This document shows positions 58,612 through 64,000 of a DNA stretch of 64,000 bases, in pieces. A program made the translations under genes and the position numbers. This DNA is from Chrysomallon squamiferum (Eukaryota > Mollusca > Gastropoda > Neomphalida > Peltospiridae). Location: assembly GCA_012295275.1 (NCBI GenBank), contig CM022665.1:9878976-9942975 (forward strand), given 5' to 3'. The stretch's first letter is position 1. Every line of letters starts with the position of its first letter. The notes beneath the pieces are model-generated. The model was not told the DNA's origin, ran no database searches, and saw only the letters and a list, made by a program, of their open reading frames with translations.

Positions 58612-60605
58612 GAGTAATGTCTTCTTTTCTGTTCAATTTTGCGAGCTTGAAAGCTTCGTTCATTTGTGGCAGCAGCAGCAGCAACAGCAGCAAGAACAAG
58701 ATGAAGAACAACAACAACAACGGATTGCGCAACGTACGGTAAGAATGCGTACTGAAATGGCATGATCATCGATAAACATAATATGATTTCAGTAGAAACC
58801 ACATTAACCAGAGCTCATCAATAACTGTATGGAGAGTGAAAGATACCAGTGACCTAAATGTGTGTGAATCATTTCTCTAAATTTGAAGACGATTTGTGAT
58901 TGTCTTCGACTCGAGATACGTTTTTTAATATATGGGAAAATCTCGATAATCAAATAAATGTGGTGGTTTTGTGGGTTTTTTTTTTTTTTTTTTTTAAACT
59001 TGTTCAGCTGTCTTGATTACCGATTGTAGTCTTTCTTCAGTTAACAATATGAAAATCTGCTAGAAGCTATTTGTGTTTTACCTGTTACCATTATTATTAT
59101 TTTATTTTATTTTATTTATTTTTTTCAGTCTCTATCTGCATTGTCCAATGTTGCATTTGGAAGTATTTCTTGTGTGTCTTGCAAAATTCAGATAGAATAC
59201 ATCAATTTTACACTATGATGTGAACTGTTGGCAAGAGTTTTATGACTGGATTTATTTTCAGGAGTCTCTGATAATTCATTTCTACATTTAATCCTATGAC
59301 CACCACGAGTTGTTACTCGTTTACTTTTATTATCCTGCTTATATGGATATCGAAATATTATCAATGGAAATGGAATTTGACATTTTCCTTGAAGTACCCC
59401 AGGTGCACAATATTGCTTTTGAATTATCTTTAGGAGCAGTTTGTCAAGCAGCAGACTGAACATGCTGATACCTCGCATCTGGTGTGACATGACTCAGCAC
59501 GGACATTTCAGAGTCTGTTTTTCATGTGGCAGCCTTTGATTTTCCGTAAAATGTTTATTTGTCATCCACATGGAGATAGAGCCACATTTTGAACAGTTAA
59601 ACTTGCAAATGTTTGCCATTATATGGAAAAGAAAATCGTAGAAAAAGTTTTATTCTTCTAGGTCAGAGTTGTTGTTCACTTCGTCTTATCTGACAACTGA
59701 TAATTTGTTCAGATGTTACCACTGGGTGTAGTTTAACTTTTCCCTTGCACTATTTTTAAAGTAATATTTTCAGGGCTGTTTGTCACCTGCATACAGAACT
59801 TTCGCATGATGCTGTTTCGAGAACCGTATGAGTATCTGACTAATATTCAGGTGTCTGAGTTTAACTTTTATTTATTTATTTATTTTTTTAATTAATTTTT
59901 CTTCATCACCTTTGACAAGGATGTCAAAATTATAAGATTTTTCAGTGATCTTGTCTCTGTCATCACTGGACATGTCAGGTGTGATTGACAAACTGAAATT
60001 TAGATATCCTTCTGTTTGTGAAACTGAGGACGGCTGTTGGTAGCCATCAAAACTACCTGAATTAAAGTTAAATCTGTTGCCCATCGCAACTACGATGACC
60101 GTGGTGACGGTTGCGTCATCTTTTTAACACAATCATTATCTGCTTATAACCATCTTGTTGCAAAAATGGCTTAATTTGCAGAGCTGAATTCATGGATTCA
60201 GCTTTGGGTGGGCTTTTTGTTTTCTCTCCAGTTCTGTCAGTATGAAACTATTCTTTACTGCCATTTGCTGAAAGCGAGCACATGTATGACGATCCACCAC
60301 ACTGTCAACCATCGAGTCATCGTTTTACAACTTCTGAAAGAACTTTAAAATAAACATTTCACAAACTTTACAGAAAATCACATTGATAAAGATTTTAATT
60401 TCAATAGGATTCGGCGGTCTTTAGATCTTTGTTATTTACAAATACATTTCGTTTTGTAACGAGAGAACATTTTAACGTATTCAGAAAAGCGATGTTTTGT
60501 CAGTTCGATCATGTTCATTGCTTTTCTGTTATAACAATCGTTGAACATTTTTAATCCTATATAATTTCTTTAATCATTCATAGTTTTATTTTTTAATTTT
60601 TTATT

Positions 60606-60689
<84 letters not shown>

Positions 60690-60831
60690 ATTTGTTTGTT
60701 TGTTGTTTTTTTTGCAGGTCGAGCCAGTATTTGACTTGCCAATGTTTGTCTCTGGGTCTCCGCGACTGCATGTGAAAGGTGGACCCGGTGAGAAAACTAT
60801 TTCAGTATCCACCTTAATTCCAGATGAATAA
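58612..60831 (+). CDS. Two 3' exons of an unrecognised Gln-rich protein (partial candidate)
   Basis: Exon 58612-58738 follows an acceptor (GACTTTCAG) and ends at ACG|GTAAGA in phase 0. It is open throughout and encodes a Cys/Phe-containing start (FFSVQFCELESFVHLW), then eight glutamines, EQDEE, four more glutamines and RIAQRT. Exon 60718-60831 follows a pyrimidine-rich acceptor (TTTTTTTTGCAG) in the same phase and encodes VEPVFDLPMFVSGSPRLHVK and GGPGEKTISVSTLIPDE before TAA, with AATAAA overlapping the stop. A weaker donor (CCCG|GTGAGA, 60787) lies inside the last exon. No ATG-bearing exon was found upstream; the first exon enters in phase 2. I do not recognise the protein. The exon 2 side is the stronger half; the link between the two exons is inferred from matching phase and proximity. 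Confidence 0.4.
59190..60350 (-). pseudogene. Broken antisense coding remnant, possibly C2H2 zinc-finger
   Basis: Read on the minus strand, protein-like segments follow one another but change frame and meet several stops: ESMNSALQIKPFLQQDGYKQ, then DDATVTTVIVVAMGNRFNFN running on through about 70 open codons (59872-60084), then LRHLNISQILIRFSKQHHAK and VLYAGDK, then a frameshifted NSPENITLKIVQGKS. Next comes a cysteine/histidine segment (CSKCGSISMWMTNKHF, CPC) and a 100-codon open stretch (59188-59490). Cys-Cys/His spacing resembles a degenerate zinc finger. The segments show no internal splice sites, which suggests a retrocopy. It lies inside the intron of the plus-strand candidate gene. The parent gene is not identified. 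Confidence 0.42.
60598..60691. repeat. (TTA)n microsatellite
   Basis: About 30 TTA units just before the acceptor of the last exon of the Gln-rich candidate gene; the pyrimidine tract of that acceptor abuts it. A poly-Asn frame on the minus strand is an artefact. Confidence 0.93.
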
Positions 60832-61549
60832 TAAATAATAAAAAATTACAGTGTTATTAAAATTGCGTCCTGTTTATATTTGTTGATCTGTGATATGTCT
60901 TTGAAAGTGGTATTGCATGTATAGAAGCAATTTCAACGTAAGGCTTTTCGTTTCCCCATTTTAAATGAATGAAGACTCAGTACACACAAGCTTTTTTTCC
61001 CATTTCAGCTTTGTACTTTGATGATTGATTTATCAACATTGCTTTGTGAAAATGGATTTTACAAATCCCTTGATGAAAACTGATAACGGGTGCCCAATTC
61101 ACATGATCATTATCACAAAAATAATTTAAAAAAAATACTTTGAGATCTCGCAGTACTTTCGAAACAATGGGAAATATAAAAATAAAATTAAAAAAAATTA
61201 CAGATGGATATAAAATCAAAAGCTTTATATAGTATTAAAATGATCAATCCTAAATAATCCTCAAACTAATTTTCGAATGTAAAATTTAACGCGAACACGA
61301 CTACCTCATTAAAATAATATTAAAACCGGACTTCTACTGAAACTGCTAGTTGAAATGTGCACTGCCGAAACAGTTACATTAGTATTTTGATAAACCGATG
61401 TTGAGAATAAACTAGTAAATGTTTGTTTATGAAATCTCTAATTGTGGTGTGAATTGCACTGAATTAGGACACTGTACAACTTTGAAAAAAACAAACAAAA
61501 TGTTACAAAATAAGCACCACGACAACAACTTGCTTATCGCTTCACTTTT

Positions 61550-61858
61550 GAATTTGAGCAGAAAATGGAAACAAAATAAAAAATTTGCCGATTCCAGTGC
61601 AAGATAAAAGAACTTCAAAAAATAAATTAAATAAATGAAAAAGATGGAGAGGAAATGAAACGAAAATAATGATGCGAGTTTCCTCTGAATTAATATGTAA
61701 TTATTATAAAATGAAATTGTGTTGAAAAAAACAACGAAAGAATGCGTTCTTCCATGTAACATGCTTTAAATTTGCTACCTTGCCTTTGTTTCCACAGCAA
61801 AGATCAAAGCAATATTGATATTTTTGCGCACTTTCGTAATTATTATTATTTTGTTCAG
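61550..61858 (-). mobile_element. Unnamed short retroposon, copy 2
   Basis: Inverted copy of 52105-52476. Shared blocks include TTTGATCTTTGCTGTGGAAA, GGCAAGGTAGCAAATTTAA and TTTGAAGTTCTTTTATCTTG. Similarity stops after CTCAAATTC at the 3' side, where this copy has only a few A residues, and in the AATAATAATTACGA region at the 5' side. Neither copy has an open frame shared with the other. Confidence 0.75.
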
Positions 61859-62109
61859 TTTTGTATATAACACATACTGTTCCCTTTCCCCCCAAAAAAA
61901 GAAGATAAAGGAATATCGACTATTATCATTGCAGCATAATGGGTTAAATATCACTCTTTTTGCAAAGATTTAAAAGAAAACAAGAAAGAACAGTATCAAA
62001 AACTGCAAAAACAAATATTTCATGTAAGAACTGTGTAGAACAATAAGAATAAATAATAATAAATAAATAATGTTTAGTGTCATTCTTAAATTTTTAAGAG
62101 TAATTAATC

Positions 62110-62165
62110 TATCACTTTATTGGTGGCGACATGCACTTTCCAGCAAGGGACATAACTTGTTATAT
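62110..62165 (-). mobile_element. Weak SINE 3' fragment
   Basis: On the minus strand ATGTCCCTTGCTGGAAAGTG resembles the CCCTTGCTGCTAA block of the family, and TCGCCACC the reverse context of its next block. Short and uncertain. Confidence 0.3.
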
Positions 62166-62214
62166 ACTATATTGTTGATCCAGGTTAATAGATTGTGTAG
62201 GGTGTGTGGGTGGG

Positions 62215-62345
62215 TGGGTGTGTGTGTGTGTGTGCACACATATTTATTTTAGTATGTTTATGTATGAACACACACACACATACATATATAACACATTTAT
62301 ACACCTGTATATATGTATGTGTGTGTGTATATATGTATGTATAGG
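62215..62345. repeat. (GT)n/(AC)n/(TATG)n microsatellites
   Basis: GT repeat at about 62219-62234, AC at about 62269-62281 and TATG-type units to about 62342. Confidence 0.85.
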
Positions 62346-62786
62346 TTCTAATGTGCAAGTTTCTGTATGCTCATTCATTTGTGTATACATTTGCACAAGA
62401 TGTATCTTAAGAATTAAAACATTTGAGAATACTTTCGAAGTGAGTGTGTGTGCATGCATGAGCATACCTGCCTACATTCAAATATAACAATGAAACAAAC
62501 ACCATTTTATTTTCTAATTGATCTTTCTTTTCTCTTTTAAAAAACAAAAAAGAAAAAAAAGTATTCTGTTTTGCATTACAGGCTACGTTCATGAACAGAT
62601 AATGTATTTTTAATAATTATTATTGTTGTAGCCATATTTTAATTAATATCCCATTGATAATGTACAAAACAAGGAACACAGCGTATTACATTTCAAATGC
62701 ACACCTGCTCATGTATTACCATCAATACAAACATATGCGTAATGTTATTATTACATAAGTATTTTTTGTTTTGCTTTATTTAAGTC

Positions 62787-63994
62787 CTATGATTTCTTTG
62801 GCAAGCTGCTTGTTCCTTTTTTGTGAATATTTCTAGAATACACTTCTTTCATGATTTTATCAGTTTCATCGTCATTAATTGTCTCTCTGTAATGTTTCAT
62901 TAAATCGTATTTCTCCCATGGTTTTTCCACTTTCTTGGCTTTTTCTCGTAACTTCTGGGATACCTCGAACGGCTCAACACCTTTCAAGTTACGTCTTTCC
63001 CAGCGTTCAAGCCATGGCCTAGGATTCAATTTCACCTGAAACAACGCAATAATGTTTTTGTCTTTTTAAATGACTATAGTCTTTACTAAAGTGTTCCACA
63101 ATGACAGAAACAAATAAATTTAAATACATTTTATACACTTGCAAGAGGTTTTCTTATCCGAACTTAGTATCAATCTTTTCTAATAACAAAATAGATGTAT
63201 ATGAGGATGCATAAAGACTCAATTTACTGATGCCATTTAATACTCTGTCTTACAATATGAATATATATTTGTACAATCCAAACTTAGAAGTGTGTTAATT
63301 ATACCTCAGATATTAATTTTACAAAGTGTTTGTTTTGCTGAGGTTAATTGATTACATGTCTGCCTTAAATCTATCAGAATTATTTTTTTTCTGTGATGAA
63401 TAAAATGCATCAGTGCATGTTACCTTAACAGTATTAACAGGTACAGTGCTGCCTTTAGGTAGTGGAGTGACTTCCATGTCGAGGGGTACTGTGCTGTATT
63501 CTGCTGGTGCGTCTCTCAGGTATGTCAGATCTTCATCCAGTCTTTTCTCCAGCTTGAGCACCTCGACAGTTTGTAGAAGTGGATTATACATTTCATACAT
63601 GATTTCCACACCTGAATTAAGAATTATATATCTTATACATGATCACAAAATAAATTATACATATCATGTATGATCTCTACACCTGAACCAAAAAAAAAAA
63701 GTGAAAACAGTTTGTGAAGGAAAATAACTAAAAAAAAAAAAAAAAAACTTGACAACTGATTTGAAATATTTTTATATAAATAAAGAATTGTGGTCTACAT
63801 TTAATTTAACTTGATCAAAAATTTTTTTGTATAAAACAATTTTAAAAAAATACTATTACCTTGTCCATCAATAACATTTCTGAGTATGAAGTAAGACCTC
63901 AGACCATGTCCACCTCTCTGAATACAAATGCCAACAAATCTGTTAGATTTCCCAGGTGAATGTTTGTCAGCCACAGTCACTGCCATAATACTGC
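62787..63994 (-). CDS. mRpL19: Mitochondrial large-subunit ribosomal protein bL19m, 3' three exons
   Basis: Component of the mitochondrial 39S ribosomal subunit, family bacterial L19. Exons on the minus strand are 63994-63860, 63611-63424 and 63035-62787, ending in TAG, with phases 1 and 0 between them and an acceptor at 63995-63996 that enters with the last two bases of a Gly codon. The exons encode GSIMAVTVADKHSPGKSNRF, then VGICIQRGGHGL and FILRNVIDGQG-VEIMYEMYNP, then VVKLEKRLDE-like VLKLEKRLDEDLTYLRDAP and EYSTVPLDMEV. The end is VKLNPRPWLERWERRNLKGV with the C-terminal KPWEKYDLMKHY block. These match the L19 core and the metazoan mitochondrial C-terminal extension closely. The 5' exon(s) with the transit peptide lie beyond the window. 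AATAAA starts about a dozen bases past the stop. Convergent with the Gln-rich candidate. Confidence 0.95.
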
Positions 63995-64000
63995 CTGAAA

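Noticed and set aside
60570-60812. Poly-Asn minus-strand ORF
   Set aside because: Antisense reading of the (TTA)n repeat and of the last exon of the plus-strand candidate.
61427-61762. 111-codon minus-strand ORF
   Set aside because: It runs partly through the retroposon copy at 61550-61858, is Phe/Leu-rich from T-rich sequence, and the frame is not kept in the other copy.

Overview
This is a window from an AT-rich animal nuclear genome, most likely a mollusc. Genes are sparse, split by large introns with GT..AG borders, and surrounded by microsatellites, poly(A)/poly(T) runs, decayed tandem arrays and short non-autonomous transposons. The mollusc call rests on two things. One is a tRNA-headed SINE family whose central domain I recognise from molluscan genomes. 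The other is a neuropeptide of the GGNG/excitatory-peptide type, known from annelids and molluscs. The class (cephalopod, gastropod or other) is not settled by what I can see.

Layout. (1) 973-3562, plus strand: four exons of a secreted Spaetzle-like cystine-knot protein; the start-codon exon is not identified. (2) 3.6-27.5 kb: no convincing gene; microsatellites, CTA/TAG trinucleotide arrays, several SINE copies, a 61-bp minisatellite and one hAT-like MITE. (3) 27.5-56.0 kb, plus strand: a complete four-exon neuropeptide precursor gene spanning 28 kb. Its mature cyclic peptide sits alone on a 42-bp exon. Its introns hold MITEs, SINEs, minisatellites, a perfect 50-bp palindrome and a consensus CRE. 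(4) 58.6-60.8 kb, plus strand: two splice-compatible exons of an unrecognised glutamine-rich protein; their intron contains a broken, antisense coding remnant that may be a zinc-finger pseudogene. (5) 62787-63994, minus strand: the last three coding exons of mitochondrial ribosomal protein bL19m (MRPL19), convergent with region 4.

The genes do not form one pathway. The two secreted-protein genes (Spaetzle-like ligand and neuropeptide) point to extracellular signalling, and mRpL19 is housekeeping. All exon models come from reading splice signals, phase and protein motifs by eye; no alignment or transcript data were available. The most noteworthy items are the neuropeptide gene (C-terminus GG-KR instead of the usual GGN, and unusual exon geometry), the Spaetzle-like gene, a young inverted pair of an unnamed ~310-bp retroposon, and an ACCGGT-rich inverted-repeat element.
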